From Epiperipatus broadwayi (lineage: Eukaryota > Onychophora > Udeonychophora > Euonychophora > Peripatidae), in the NCBI GenBank assembly GCA_028023455.1, contig JAQFVV010006238.1, positions 8,171,349-8,235,348 of the forward strand: 64,000 bases of DNA, read 5' to 3'. Shown in pieces: positions 25,011 to 36,720 of this stretch; position 1 is the stretch's first letter, and each line of letters starts with the position of its first letter. The notes under the pieces were generated by a model. The model was not told the origin of the DNA. It made no database searches and saw nothing but the letters and a program-made list of their open reading frames with translations. The position numbers and the translations under genes were made by a program.

Positions 25011-25530
25011 TTTACAACTAACAATAAGGACAAAAATAATTTCAAATATAATTTGTGGATTTAACATTAGTTTTAAATGACTATATATTATTATTTCACA
25101 TTAATTTAGATTATGACGTCAATAACAACTATTGTTTTAACGTAGCAATTTTGTAATATAAACTGCAATAGATATTTTAAATTTTCCGATATTTTTTATT
25201 TGTGCTAGTAATTTTTTTAAATATTGGGTTTTTTTTTTATCATTTTATCAAAAGATAAATTAGGTTTATCAAGTGAGCAATCTTCGTCAGGGTATTATTT
25301 TCAAGAATTGTTTCTATTTGAAAGTTTTTCATCACTTAATAAGGATTTTTTTTTAAAAAAAAAAAAAGATCAAGGAGGGTAAAAAAGATAAATGAAGAGG
25401 GAAATCATTATAGGGACTTTAAACGATTAGAAAATGAAGATTTAAAAATGATGGAAACAAAAAAGATTATGAAAAACGTGGCTTGAATAGTTTTAAAGGC
25501 TAGCTTTTAATTTAATGGGTGTGTGGGTAT
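25011..25530. other. Unique AT-rich DNA with some CpG
   Basis: It contains scattered CpG (25115, 25141, 25185 and 25423) and an A/T-run hairpin near 25350-25368. No frame was recognised. Confidence 0.4.
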
Positions 25531-25531
25531 G

Positions 25532-25575
25532 TATATATAAAGGCGAAGCGGCAGAATAGGCGAGCAGAGACGGAT
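25532..25575 (+). promoter_or_regulatory. Possible core promoter in a CpG-retaining patch
   Basis: A TATA box (TATATATAAA, 25532-25541) is followed by 'ggcgaagcggcagaatagg' and 'gcgagcagagacgg', the most CpG-dense string nearby. Transcription would start near 25562-25566. Downstream, the first ATG (25578) opens only 11 codons. A pyrimidine/AG acceptor-like 'ttttttaatcag' lies at about 25655-25666, and 'ttaataaac' near 25823 could be a polyadenylation signal. No product was recognised. A short non-coding transcript, an LTR remnant or chance are all possible. Confidence 0.2.
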
Positions 25576-25865
25576 TGATGGAAAAGAGAAAAAAAATTTT
25601 TCACTATGTTTGATGTGAATTAATTTTAACAATATTTTGGAATTTATTTAAATTTTTTTAATCAGTAGACGTGCATGATTTTCGTCCAAAGTTGTGTTTG
25701 GGAGAGAAGCAGCTATTGATATGTTTCAAGGGGGAAAGGGAATCTTTGGTTTGCTTATGCCGCCAAAACAACTTATTATGGTTCTGTATATTCCACTTTT
25801 TTATGTATTTGTAGTTTATTTCTTAATAAACAGCATTTTATTCTTACTTTTGATTTTGTTTTTAA

Positions 25866-26537
25866 ATGTTTATTAGGAATAATTGAAACACACAGGCTTA
25901 TTATATACCTGTGTCTATATATGTAATATATAGGATATATGAGCACTGACTTTCAGACGACCCATCACTCTCCACACTATCTCGTAACCCTGATACACTT
26001 GAACACATATATGTTGAAAATATAAATAATAACCAAATACACGTATTTCATGCTAAACCAGCAATCATCAGTTGGTCCAGATTACCATCTCCACACATAT
26101 ATGCTATAAGTGCTCAGATATATATTAAGATAGCCAATCCTCATACTTCAATGGACAGGTTTAATTCACTCCACACTCCAACCGTCCATCCAATTGAAAA
26201 TCTGATGATGGAATGCTCTAAGGCCACCCTGAGGCCGAGATTCTTGTCACACCCATGTTGACCTAAGGTCAATCTAACCCCTCATGTATAAGGCATAATT
26301 CATTTAATACATATACAAGGGATGGGCAGACATCTCTACTATGTAATAACTGAAACACTCAGGCTTATTATATACCTGTATCTATATATGTAATATATAG
26401 AGTATATGAGTATATTGGTGATTATTTATCTTTTCAACATATATGTGTTCACGTGTATCAGTGTTACGAGATAGTGTGGAGAGTGGTGGGTCGTGTGAAA
26501 GTCTGTGCTCATATACCCTATATATGTTTATTAGGAA
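25866..26537. mobile_element. Family A head-to-head palindrome (A6 plus / A7 minus) with 14-bp target duplication
   Basis: ATGTTTATTAGGAA occurs at 25866-25879 and 26524-26537, a perfect direct repeat around the whole unit. A6 (about 25925-26330) is the longest family A copy and includes 'aatctgatgatggaatgctc' and 'cacccatgttgacc'. A7 (about 26400-26523) is minus-oriented. An extra direct repeat of about 50 bp ('caggcttattatatacctgt' core) begins the unit at 25880 and recurs at 26346, exactly where the orientation flips. This suggests a template switch back to the starting point. Confidence 0.85.
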
Positions 26538-28250
26538 GTAAATAATTTTATTTGTGACATTTTCTCTTGTATAGAGTATAGATAAAGCTATCAAAAGTAA
26601 CTCAATTGCAGGATATAGATCTATCCATGATTATATAAAAGATAATTTAAAAAATTGCAGCATGGTAATTTCTGATTAGTATAGTTATTAGATTATGCAT
26701 TGAAGTAAAAGTATATCGATTTGTATGCAAATCTTATACTAAGAAAAGAATACAATTAAACATGCTTATATAGTATATGTAAATGGTAAAATTTCATAGA
26801 AAAGATGTATATAATTACTAATCACTATCTAATTAAATATAAGGCAAAAGAAATGAAATCTATTCTGTCAATATCATAATATCCCCCTTGTCAAAAGCCT
26901 GCAAGTATAAAATAATTATTTATACTTGCAATGACAGATCTTAAAGAGATCGCTTTTTGACAAATGATGTAATTGAGGGTAAAACTTAAGTTGACTCTAT
27001 ATGTAAACAAAATTTTATTTAATGCAGCCAATAAATAATCAGCATAAGATATAAGCTATTTCCTTCCATTTTATAAACCTTATGAATAATTAAATGTAAG
27101 TCAAATATATAATTGCTAATAAATACACAACTTTCAAATTAAATTTAAGACAAAAGAAATGCTTTCCTTTTTCATGTGATTAATGTCATTGTAACACCTT
27201 ATTCTCTATAATGAATAGATTGGAGAAATACAATTTAAGTATATTTAAAAATAAAAATAGTGATTTATTTCTGATGACTAAAATTTGCAATAATGGCTGA
27301 AATATTAAAAAAATCAATGTAGAATTGTGTGCTAGAGAACAACTTTAAATGAAAAACAGATGTCAAAACATAAAATTTCTAAACTTAATACATTCTTAAA
27401 GTATATAAATTAAGACTCACCTAAAAAGCAAATATTACCCAAAATGCATTTCTGTAAAAAAATATGCTTTATCAGTTGGTTCTGATTTTTGTTTAAACAT
27501 TTCATTATCATCATAGTTTAGTTTTTATTCTTAGCAAACAACCATATTATTTATAAGTGAAGCCCTACTTGAATGTAACCATTTAGACTCCATCATCATT
27601 TAGGAACAATGTTGAAGGTGATATACTAATCATTGTATTAAGCTATAAATGAATTTAATTTTTTTTTAAAAAAATTAGAGATTAATAAAATATTTAGCAA
27701 ATAATTTGAAATGAAGTAATGTCACACCAATAAATTGAAATAGTATGAAAAACAAACCAGAAAGTAAAAATAATGGAATATTTTTTTTATATAATTTAGT
27801 ATATAATTATAAAATTTGGGCTTTTCATAAAACTGAAAGAAAAAAAATGCATTTGTACTGTGATTCTGAATAAAGTTGCACAAAATTTCATGAACTAAAA
27901 AATCAATGAATCAATTAAAAAGTATGTTTGAATTCTTAATGGAAACCACAATACCCATATATAACATTTATTTATTTATTTATAAAAGAATCTGTAGAGA
28001 TTTTAACTCGGTGATAGATTTTCTTTGCTTTTTAACACATTATTTTAGTTTATGTTAATAGAAGACTGTCTTTAACTATGTGAATCATGGATTGTATTTA
28101 TTTGCAAGTATATTATGCAATAGCTGTCAAATGATATTTCTAAATCATTAAGAATATGCAGAAAAATCATTCGTTTATTTACATATGTCTTTTTTAGATA
28201 AATTTTATATTTCAGATTTATGAAGTGAAAATTTTTTTAAATTTTTCATA
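26538..28250. other. AT-rich stretch; small hairpin
   Basis: No gene was recognised. A hairpin with arms GCAAGTATAAA and TTTATACTTGC lies at 26909-26938. It is nested in a wider inverted pair, 'ttgtcaaaagc' (about 26889) and 'gctttttgacaa' (about 26952). Weak direct similarity exists between about 26810-26860 and 27110-27170. Confidence 0.45.
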
Positions 28251-29185
28251 AGATTATAGCCTTAATATATATTGCTTACATAATGAGTATGGACTTTGCA
28301 AATTATTTATTACAATATTAAATTGTTTTAAAAGATTTTTAATTATAAGAACTTCATACTGACTCATTGTAAATTGAAAGATTTTGCATATGTTAGTTTA
28401 TATAGAAATTGTGGACTTAATCAGTGAAGTAGTTAATAGCTGTACACTCTCAAATCAAAATGCTTTAGATTCACTTATATATTTAGAAATTAGGTTGAAG
28501 TTAAGACAGCAGGTCGTCTTTTAAAGTCATTAATCTTGTGTTTAGATTTGTAGAGGTCCCCATTGTCACATTTTAGGCAGATAATATTAAGGTTATAGCC
28601 TTAATATATATTACTTAAGTAGTTTATTGCAAGTTGATATTTTGTATTATCCCCTCCTTGCAAAAAAATGATTTCTTTCTTTCAAAGGGAGCAAACAAAA
28701 CAGTAATAATAAATAAATTATTTCATGTAATTTATCAGATAATAATATAATTTTTATTAGAAGATAGCACAAATACATTATTATTGAAGTATAAAATTAT
28801 TATTATTTTAAATCTTTCTTTAGTAGACTTAAGTAATATTTATTAAGGCTGTAACTTCAAGAATGTGTGCATAAAAATGTGATAGTATGGACCTCTACAG
28901 GTTTTAACCACAAGCTTACATTTTGGAAGAAAAGAGAGGAACCCTTTTTTACTTCAACCTACTTTCTATATAAATAGATGAAGCTGAAGCGGTTAGATCT
29001 GAGAGTGTGAAGCTATTCAATACTTCACTGATTAAGACCACGTTTCTTATTACACATTAATACTCATGAAATCTTTCAATTTACAAGAGTCAATGGAAAG
29101 ATCTTATAGTTAGAAATCTATTACGATAATTTAAAGTTGTAATTATAAATTTGTTTAAACGCACATTGATTATGTAAGTAATATT
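28251..29185. mobile_element. Family D palindrome, long copy
   Basis: The arms 28251-28628 and about 28826-29185 are inverted homologues. Matched landmarks are 'cttaatcagtgaagta'/'tacttcactgattaag', 'gtagaggtcc'/'ggacctctac' and 'actcattgtaaattgaaag'/'ctttcaatttacaagagt'. The spacer is about 197 bp and AT-rich. The ends carry 'gccttaatatatatt' and its inverse. No frame is present. Related copies lie at 29.7 kb and 40.0 kb. Confidence 0.75.
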
Positions 29186-29689
29186 TAATACACTTATTTA
29201 TTATTGTTTAAATTTAGATAAGTTTCAGAATAGAATAATAAAATTTTAAATTGTCTTTTAACAATAGAGATTAAATAATATTTTAAAATAAATAATGTTA
29301 AAATTTGAAACTTTTATTCACTCGTTTATTCAGATATTCAACTATCTATTATTTAAAAAATCCTACTTTTAATCATTAGTTTTATTAAATCTTTGTAGTT
29401 AATGAGTTTATAATATTCAACTATAATATTACATGTTAAAACTAAAATGAATTAAAATATTAGCTTTAATTTATATACCAGCAAAACAAATATAGGGTTT
29501 GAACCTGGTTTTATAATCTTAAAATTAATACAAGCTTTTTGAAACATTTTAAAAGATTAAATCATGAATAAGTTAGCATTATTAACTTAAAATGCATTAT
29601 TTAGCCTCTACATTACTGGCTATTCAAAAATTTAAAGACTTTAGCATGTTAAATACTTATTTAAGATCAAAACAATTACAATTTAAGCT
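29186..29689. other. AT-rich stretch without recognised features
   Basis: Nothing was recognised between the family D copies. Confidence 0.45.
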
Positions 29690-29800
29690 GTAATATTTAC
29701 TAAGGCAATAAACCTCAAGCATGTGTGCTTGAAATTGTGAAGGTAGGGACCCCTACAGATCTTAACCACAAGCTTACCCTTTTGAAGAAAAGAGTTGTGT
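29690..29800 (+). repeat. Family D fragment
   Basis: The order 'taatatttactaaggc', 'aacctcaagcatgtgtgc', 'gacccctacagatcttaacc' and 'acaagcttacccttttg' matches one arm of the 28.8 kb palindrome. This is a single-orientation copy. Confidence 0.65.
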
Positions 29801-30166
29801 AAAATTATTTTATAGCTCCATATAGTAACTTTTTAAGCAAAAAAAAATATTGCATTACAAAGCACTAATTATAAGTTATTTGTGACAGAAATGAACAATA
29901 TAATCTTTTTAGATGTCTTGGCACAAAATTTGTCTTTACATTTAGCTTCTTCCAAAGCTAAAACTTATAATTCCTTAGAACTTATAGGGAAATTTTTATT
30001 TTTATCACCAACTTCAACTAGCACAATACACTAAACTTTAATGACAATACATCAGAAAGACAATAATTTATTTGCTACAAAAAATACTTTATTTATTACC
30101 ACATGGAAAATGTTTTAGGATGTGTGGATTGTAAGTAGTTTTATGCACTAGCTTTAAATTTACTTT
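29801..30166. other. AT-rich stretch downstream of the gag-like frame
   Basis: On the minus strand it lies beyond the gag-like sequence. It could be the decayed rest of the same element, but no protease or RT motif is readable. Confidence 0.35.
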
Positions 30167-32336
30167 TTATAGTAATTTTGGATGTAGTTTGTACACCACT
30201 AGTAGAGGATTGGCTTGGCTCAACCTCTTTAAGTTTGTTCCTAGGTTGATTCTTATGCAACAATTTCTAACATAAAGAGCAGACTTACGATTATACAATT
30301 GACTTTGAATCAATTTCTTACTACGTTGGAACTGCATAACAGTTATACTCAAATTATTCAAAGAATAAGGAGGGTCCCTAATTGTTTTTAATTTCTGTGT
30401 TCCTTTTACTGGTCTTAAAAACCTCTAGAATTTAGCCACATCTTCTACAGTATAACAATCTGCTGAGATCAAAATTTGTTCTATATGTTTTGGAAGACTA
30501 TAGCAGAGAATTTTAACAATCTGGTGCTCAGAGACAAATCAGTTAAGGTTTTTAATTTGACTGCTCACCCTCTAAGAATTGTGAATAACAATCATTTTGG
30601 GTGCAATACTTCTGGAACATCTGGTACCATATATTACTCTGACAGTCCTCTACCCAGAAACTAGATAGTATTAAAATATTATAATCTCATAAATTTGAGC
30701 CTTCTTAAACAAAGACTACCACCAGATTTTAACTGCTGCATGATGATGGTATCTGGCAATAACAGTTTTCTCTGTTTTAGAAAGATGACATAATGCTAAA
30801 TAATTCTTTCAATTTTTCAAATAGATGGATTTTCCCAGTATTTTTAATCTTAAGAAACATGAGCACCATTGAGTTGTTATTATAGCCTTCGTCATAATAG
30901 AGGCTCTGATCTTTTAAATTATTATTCTCAGATAAAATTTCACACTGAGACATAGTTACTTTAGGTGCTATAATATCATCTAAAGAAAATTATTTTAACA
31001 TTGGTTTTGCCTCAACTTCAGTTACTAGTATATGATTCTATCTAACAATATCAAAATTTGGTTCATTCACATTTCTAAATTCTGTAAAGTTTTTATTAAG
31101 ATTATCACATTTATAAGCCTCATATTATCAAATAAAACTGTGTGTTATTTTTTTAGCTTCTGTTTAAATTTGTTCATTTGCTGAGTAAAATCATTTTTCT
31201 GATCTACTTCATGATCAGGCAAAATATCAATTTTACTATGTATTTTTATTAAATCTTTTTGTACTGGCTTTACATCCTTGTCTAATTTCTGACTTATATT
31301 CCTGCATTACATCAATCGTTTCATGTTTAACTCCTTCATACTTAAAGACATTTGCGAATGTATATTTTGCTCAACTTCCAATAATTTTACCTGCATATAC
31401 CATTGGCACTTTTTCATATCTTTGTTCATTTCAGCATGTTTTTTATCTGTTTGATTAAAATGATACTCTAATTCAAGCTTAAAATGTTCAAGTACTTGGT
31501 TAGATTGAACCTCAATAGTTCCCATTTTACTGCTCATGTCTATAATATGTTCATTTAACTTTTCATTAGTTTTCTCTATTTTATAATCCAACTTACTAAA
31601 TTTAATGTATATTCACTCTGATATTGTAGCAAACAATCTTTAATGCTATCTGACTTTTGACCCAAAGTCTAGCTTTGCCAACTTACAATTTAATTTTATA
31701 GCATCATTTCCACTTTATCTTTTGTTAACTTATATTCTAGTTCCTCTCTGATGCTAATATGAAGCTGAACATGTGACTTTGTTATTATGACTCCTAATAT
31801 TCTATGATATTGATCTATCTATTATTTAAACCTTCCAATTTATCATTTAATTTACAATTATTATCCTCAATTTTACTTTCCAGAGATTCTTTTATCTCTT
31901 TCATCTTATTATTAAGATATTCTTTCATATCACTTTTCATCTCTTTCATATCAGTTTTTATATCTTTATAAAATTGTCTCTTTTATCTTATTATTAAGAG
32001 ATTCTTTCATATCACTTTTCATCTCTTTCATATCAATTTTCATATCTTTAGAAGATTGTTCTTAAGATTCTCTAACATTACTACTCTGGATTTCAAATTT
32101 AGTATCAAATTTCTCATTCAGAGCTTTCAACTGGATCACTATAAATTCCATAAGTTTTTGATTCATTGGATCTTGTATCAGATGACACAACTTGGGTCCC
32201 TCCCACATGAGCATTTTTTCAATTAGAAGGTATCATCATTTGGCCCTGTTTCAAACCAACATTTTAAACATCAGGAGACAATAACTTTTGGGTTTCTTCC
32301 AAATCAACCATATTTTTTTCAAACTCACTCATATTT
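30167..32336 (-). pseudogene. Decayed gag-like frame with long coiled coil, probably LTR-retrotransposon derived
   Basis: The minus strand from an ATG at about 32336 reads MSEFEKNMVDLEETQKLL, then broken frames rich in K, E, M and I heptads. The longest open piece (31307-31591, 94 codons) is charged and coiled-coil-like. Within it a segment of about 90 bp (31893-31982) is duplicated in tandem at 31983-32058, extending the coil. Further down (about 30850-30420) are a tryptophan-containing block (KIWW) and HQIVKILCYSLPKHIEQILI, followed by YTVEDVAKF. This resembles the LPxxI/T-E-x-L pattern near the end of Ty3/gypsy-type gag proteins. At least ten stops or shifts make it dead. No protease or RT was found nearby. 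The gag assignment is inference from layout. Confidence 0.5.
31893..32058. repeat. Tandem duplication inside the coiled-coil frame
   Basis: Two units share 'ttcatatcacttttcatctc' and 'atcttattattaaga'. They encode repeated K/E/M-rich coil on the minus strand. Confidence 0.8.
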
Positions 32337-33214
32337 TATAAATTATATTGCTAATAACAACAGAAGAATGAATAAGAAAAAAATTGATATTATATGATTT
32401 AAAACTTAAAAATAATATTAATAATAAATTAAAGTTGAACTGAGAATTATATGGAAATAAAATTATTAAGTATTTTATTAAGATGGAGCTAATAAAACTA
32501 AAGTTTAAGTTTATAAGGAATAGAAGTAATTAGGAGATTATTAAAAAAATAATAAAAGTGAATAATGTGTTTGAATTAATTAATAGCTGTTCATGAATAT
32601 GTATATATACAGTCAGAAAAACACATGTATAATTTATTTTATATTTATATAGTATATTTTATTTTATATTAACTGGATTATTTTATTTAGGTTTGATTCT
32701 ATTTATTTCAGTTTTGTTATATTTTATGCTATTTTTTATTATTTTATTAATTTTATGGCTCTGAAGAAGGCTGCAGAACAGTCAAAACATATGTGTATGC
32801 ATGACATACAAGAAAAGATTTTTACTAAAGAGTGTTCAAAGTAATGGATAATTTGCATTTATATAAAATATTATACAAAATAAAGGAAGTGGTAAATTTG
32901 GTAATGTTTTTGAAGTTTGATATTTGTAAATGAAAATGTAACAATTTATATTTAATGAATTTTCTTATGATATACAGAAATGATTAAAATGCATTTCTAT
33001 TATTTATTAAATTTTGACATTATGTTTTTATAACAATGGATTTCCAATATAAATTTGTTTTTCATCACAGTTGAACTGGGCCTCTATCAGTCAATCATGC
33101 TTATTTCTAATCTATTATCATCATCAACTTTTCAATCATTTTTCAATTGATTAAAAGTAGCCTCTTTTTAAATAAGCATAGACAATTTATGATATTTGTG
33201 GGTTTTCAAGTAAA
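32337..33214. other. AT-rich stretch; one hammerhead-like string
   Basis: At about 32760-32795 the string CTGAAGA, then GGCTG and CAGTC (a possible stem), then AAAAC recalls the CUGANGA-stem-GAAA order found in family B and in the PLE-3 tail, but the G of GAAA is lost. It may mark an old retroelement terminus. Otherwise nothing was recognised. Confidence 0.35.
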
Positions 33215-34690
33215 CCAAGATGGGTGTCTGTATTTTTGATACATGCACAATTTTGAAGATTGTAATCTACAGAAGATGAGTTAATTGTTAAATTAAAACA
33301 AAATTAATAAATCAATTGTTAAATTAAAAAAAAAGAGAATAAATTCAGATAAATTTTATTCAGAATCTTTTTTCCATTTTTTTTTTTTACTTATTGTCAT
33401 ACCTCATCTTATCTTCAAATAATGGACTAGTCCAGATTACATTTTATCTAGATTGGATTGAGTATTCGTCACCATGAACCTTTATATATACAGACAAATA
33501 ATGCATAAATAATGGCAATTACAGGCATAAAGGCAACAATGCTCACTGCATCTTAATGTCTTTATTAAGGAAGAGGATCTGGCAATAAATAATCAGTCTT
33601 TTTGAATGTAGGGTCAGAGAACTATTGTCAAACCTGAACTGCAGTATATACATTCCCCAGAGAATTACTGTCAAACTTGGAAGATGAATACATTTACTCC
33701 AGACAATAGCTATCAAAGCTAAACAATTGGGACAGTGAGTCATATCCACCATCAGGACTGGTTGCTGCTGGAATCAAATATATGAGCAAGCTGCCATAGT
33801 ACAGCTTGTAGTGTCACCATACCTATTTACAAAGCAGGCTACTAAGGTACAGCTGGAAGTTGTAGGGGTATTTCAAGCAGTCCCTTCTTCCATAGTTCAA
33901 TCCAGAACTAGGGATTATATCTTGCCAACATCCTTAGTCTGGATTATATATGTAATTTAATAATCACAGACTTATATATAAATGCAAATGAATGTAAACC
34001 CAAACATGTGTAAATGCATTTCTAATGACATATTTATTATAGAATATAAAAACAAGTATACACTCATATTTTCAATCTATTTACAATGGTTATACTCCAC
34101 CTGATACTGTTGGCTAAATATAACTTCTAGTTCTTGCATGAATTATGGAAGGAATTGCATGTGCTCTTATAGATTTTCCTACCACTTCCAGCTGTATCTT
34201 TGCAGTCTGCCTTGTGACATTTTCAGCTGTACTATAACAGCTTGCATCATGCCAGCATTTGGTTCTAGGAGTTTCCAGTTCTGAAGGTTGACTTGCCTCA
34301 GTCTGTCAATCATTTAGCTTTGATAGCTATTGTCTGGAGAATGTGTATTCTATCTGGAGAATGTATATTCTGTTTTTTGGGTTTAATGGTAGTTCTCTGG
34401 GGAATGTATATACTGCAGTTCAGGTCCGACAATAGTTCTCTGACTCTACCTACAAAAAGACTGACTATTTATTGCCAGATCCCTATTTTTAATGACATTC
34501 TGATTTAGTGAGCATCATCACTTATTGATCCATTCTTGCCATTGGTTATGCATTAAATATCTGTGTGTGCATAGGTTTGATAAGATAGAATCTGGACTAG
34601 TCTATTATTTAAAGGCAGGGTGAGATATGACATATATAATAATGTGAAAAGTGACTCAAGACAGACACTTGGGTTTCACATCAGCATATT
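33215..34690. mobile_element. Family H palindrome, about 1.5 kb
   Basis: The left arm (33215-33960) and right arm (34095-34690) are inverted homologues around a spacer of about 130 bp. Matched landmarks are 'tggactagtccaga'/'tctggactagtcta', 'gatctggcaataaat'/'atttattgccagatc', 'aactgcagtatatacattcc' with its inverse, and 'tagtacagct'/'agctgtacta'. Inside the arms a minisatellite of about 22 bp built on 'tctggagaatgt' varies in copy number. The apparent frames at 33543-33752 (minus) and 34293-34508 (plus) are the same repeat in the two arms, so they are not genes. Confidence 0.8.
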
Positions 34691-36480
34691 CTTGACAACA
34701 GTTTTTTTGGTAAATTGTCATTATGATAACAATTTAGGACCTTCCTATTTTAAAATAACAGTAATAAAAAATAAATATTAAATACGGAGTTTCAAAGCAC
34801 CCATTTTTAAAGCCCCCCCCCCCGAAACTGTAGATTTATCAAAAATGTGGGCTATCATCTTTATACCCAATTTGTAATATACCTGCTTGCGATATTTTAT
34901 ATAATATTTTTAATACTAAAACAACTTAGTTTTGTTTTTTCAAAAATAAATTGTTTCTTTCTATTTAAATTTTTTTTTCCTCAGACACATATATAGTTAA
35001 ATGAAAATTTCTATTTCAAAAAGACCATTAAGTTCCATACTTAATGGACATTCTTGTAGAATTTAATGTCACAAAACATTGTTAATTAATAAAACAGAAG
35101 ACCTTATTTGTCCATTAATACTACTGGAACTCTTAATTAGTTTTTCAAAACAAAACAAAAAAGAACGAGAAAAAGAAATGACAAAAAAATTACCTTGCAT
35201 TTAAATTGATTTAACATTGAATTGTCTTTTTGTAATTAGAGTTAATGAATTTGATCTGTCAAAGGTAGGTTAAGTAAAATGAAGTGTTCAAAAATTTATT
35301 GTGATCAAATGTTCTACTTGTATTTTTTTTCACTTAATGACGGAAAAGAGTTTTTAAAATTTAAGTAACAGCTTTAAATATTAAGATACTAGTATTAATT
35401 ATTTTAGATGGTTGAAGGCATGGGTTGTATCACTGATGATGATCGTGTGTTTGCATTTGAGTTGACAATTGATTGCCTAATTAGTGCATAACATTGCCTT
35501 TGATGTGTTTTTATTACTTGAATTTAATAAAAGTGACAAATTTATATTTTTATTAATTATTAATATATATTAGAATTAATCAAATATTTCTCTTTTAATA
35601 CTTCCCGATACCTTACAGAAAAAGATGAGCAAGCTTAAGCGGTTGCATAAAGACTTTTGTTAAAAGCAGAGTGAAATTACAGCCAACTACAAAAAAGTGC
35701 TAACAATCATCCTCCTAATAAAAATAACTCATCTGCAATTATGTGGTCAAAATGGCACAGTCTTAACCAACCAACCACCAAACATTGTTGGAAATACTTT
35801 CAAAATCAAAAGAATAACATGGCAATTGTAAGGGACTGAAATATATGATTATATACCAAAGAATAGAATAATAAATTATATAATACATACTAACATAAAT
35901 TAGATGTACAAGAAAACATCACAATAAAACAGGACTTTAGAAATTATATAGACATGTTTGAGCCAAATGTGAATACTATAATACCGGTAAAGTGGAAAAA
36001 AGCAGTCAAAGAATACATGCTATTAATAAAGTGGTCAGATGTATAAAATAGCTGAAGAAATATTCAAATAATTTCTCATTAGAAATTAAATGATCACTAA
36101 TTGGGAAACAGGGAATGTATATTAATTAGATATTGTATACTCATATAATCCAACAATTGCCTGAACATTTTAAAGTTAGTGCATGAGGGCCAATCGGAAA
36201 TTGTGTGTCAATGTTTTAGCATTGATGTCCAGAAATTGACAAAGACATTATAAATACAGTAAGAATATGTGTAAAATATTAATCAAGCTATAATGAAAAA
36301 CAACAGGGGTATATTTCAGGGCCAAATGTATCTAAAACTTTGCAATGATCCATACAAGGCATGTAGGACCTTTTATAAGATATTCATTTCTGATTATAAT
36401 CAAGTCATATTCTATCTGGAATGAGTACAGACTTGTTAAAAATAGAGAGCTCAATGACCTATTATCAAGCTTTAAAAATG
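34691..36480. other. AT-rich stretch; 11-C run
   Basis: A run of 11 C lies at 34813-34823. No gene was recognised. A lone RGIFQG string is readable at about 36306-36323 but is not supported by flanking RT blocks. Confidence 0.4.
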
Positions 36481-36645
36481 TTGAGCATTGATTGTATATA
36501 TGTGTGGAGATGATAATCTGGACCAACTGAAGAGTGCTGGTTGGTGATTATTTATCTTTTGGACATGTATGTGATCAAGTGTATCAGAAGTATGAGATAG
36601 CATGGATATTTGAGAGTCATATTAAAGTCAGAGTTCAAACCTTCT
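36481..36645 (-). repeat. Family A dispersed repeat, copy A8
   Basis: The minus-oriented core ('tgtgtggagatgataatctgg', 'actgaagagtgctggtt', 'gtgatcaagtgtatcag') ends with a B box-like 'gagttcaaacc' at about 36630-36640. Confidence 0.65.
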
Positions 36646-36659
36646 AAATAATACATATT

Positions 36660-36720
36660 GGAAAGCAGGTATGAAAAACCCTGTACTGTAGAAAAAAATT
36701 CATATGTTAATGTTTTATGA
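36660..36720 (+). repeat. Short repeat shared with 44.69 kb
   Basis: 'ggtatgaaaaaccctgtact' followed by 'gtagaaaaaaattcat' matches 44690-44745. Both sit just right of a family A copy, although the two A copies point in opposite directions. Confidence 0.5.

Noticed and set aside
25694-25876. 60-codon frame with hydrophobic C-terminal half (possible membrane protein)
   Set aside because: It begins with GTG, the hydrophobicity is explained by T-rich DNA, and it ends inside the target duplication of a repeat insertion.
25880-26523. Family A as an ordinary tRNA-headed SINE
   Set aside because: The B box-like sequence lies at the terminus with the body on the wrong side for a Pol III-driven SINE, so the tRNA-like end is described but the class is left open.
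33543-34508. Two similar 69-71 codon frames on opposite strands as a gene pair
   Set aside because: They are the same sequence read from both arms of the family H palindrome.
36300-36420. RGIFQG string reminiscent of an R2-type reverse transcriptase motif
   Set aside because: The neighbouring residues do not follow the expected RT block and no catalytic aspartate block was found within 1 kb.
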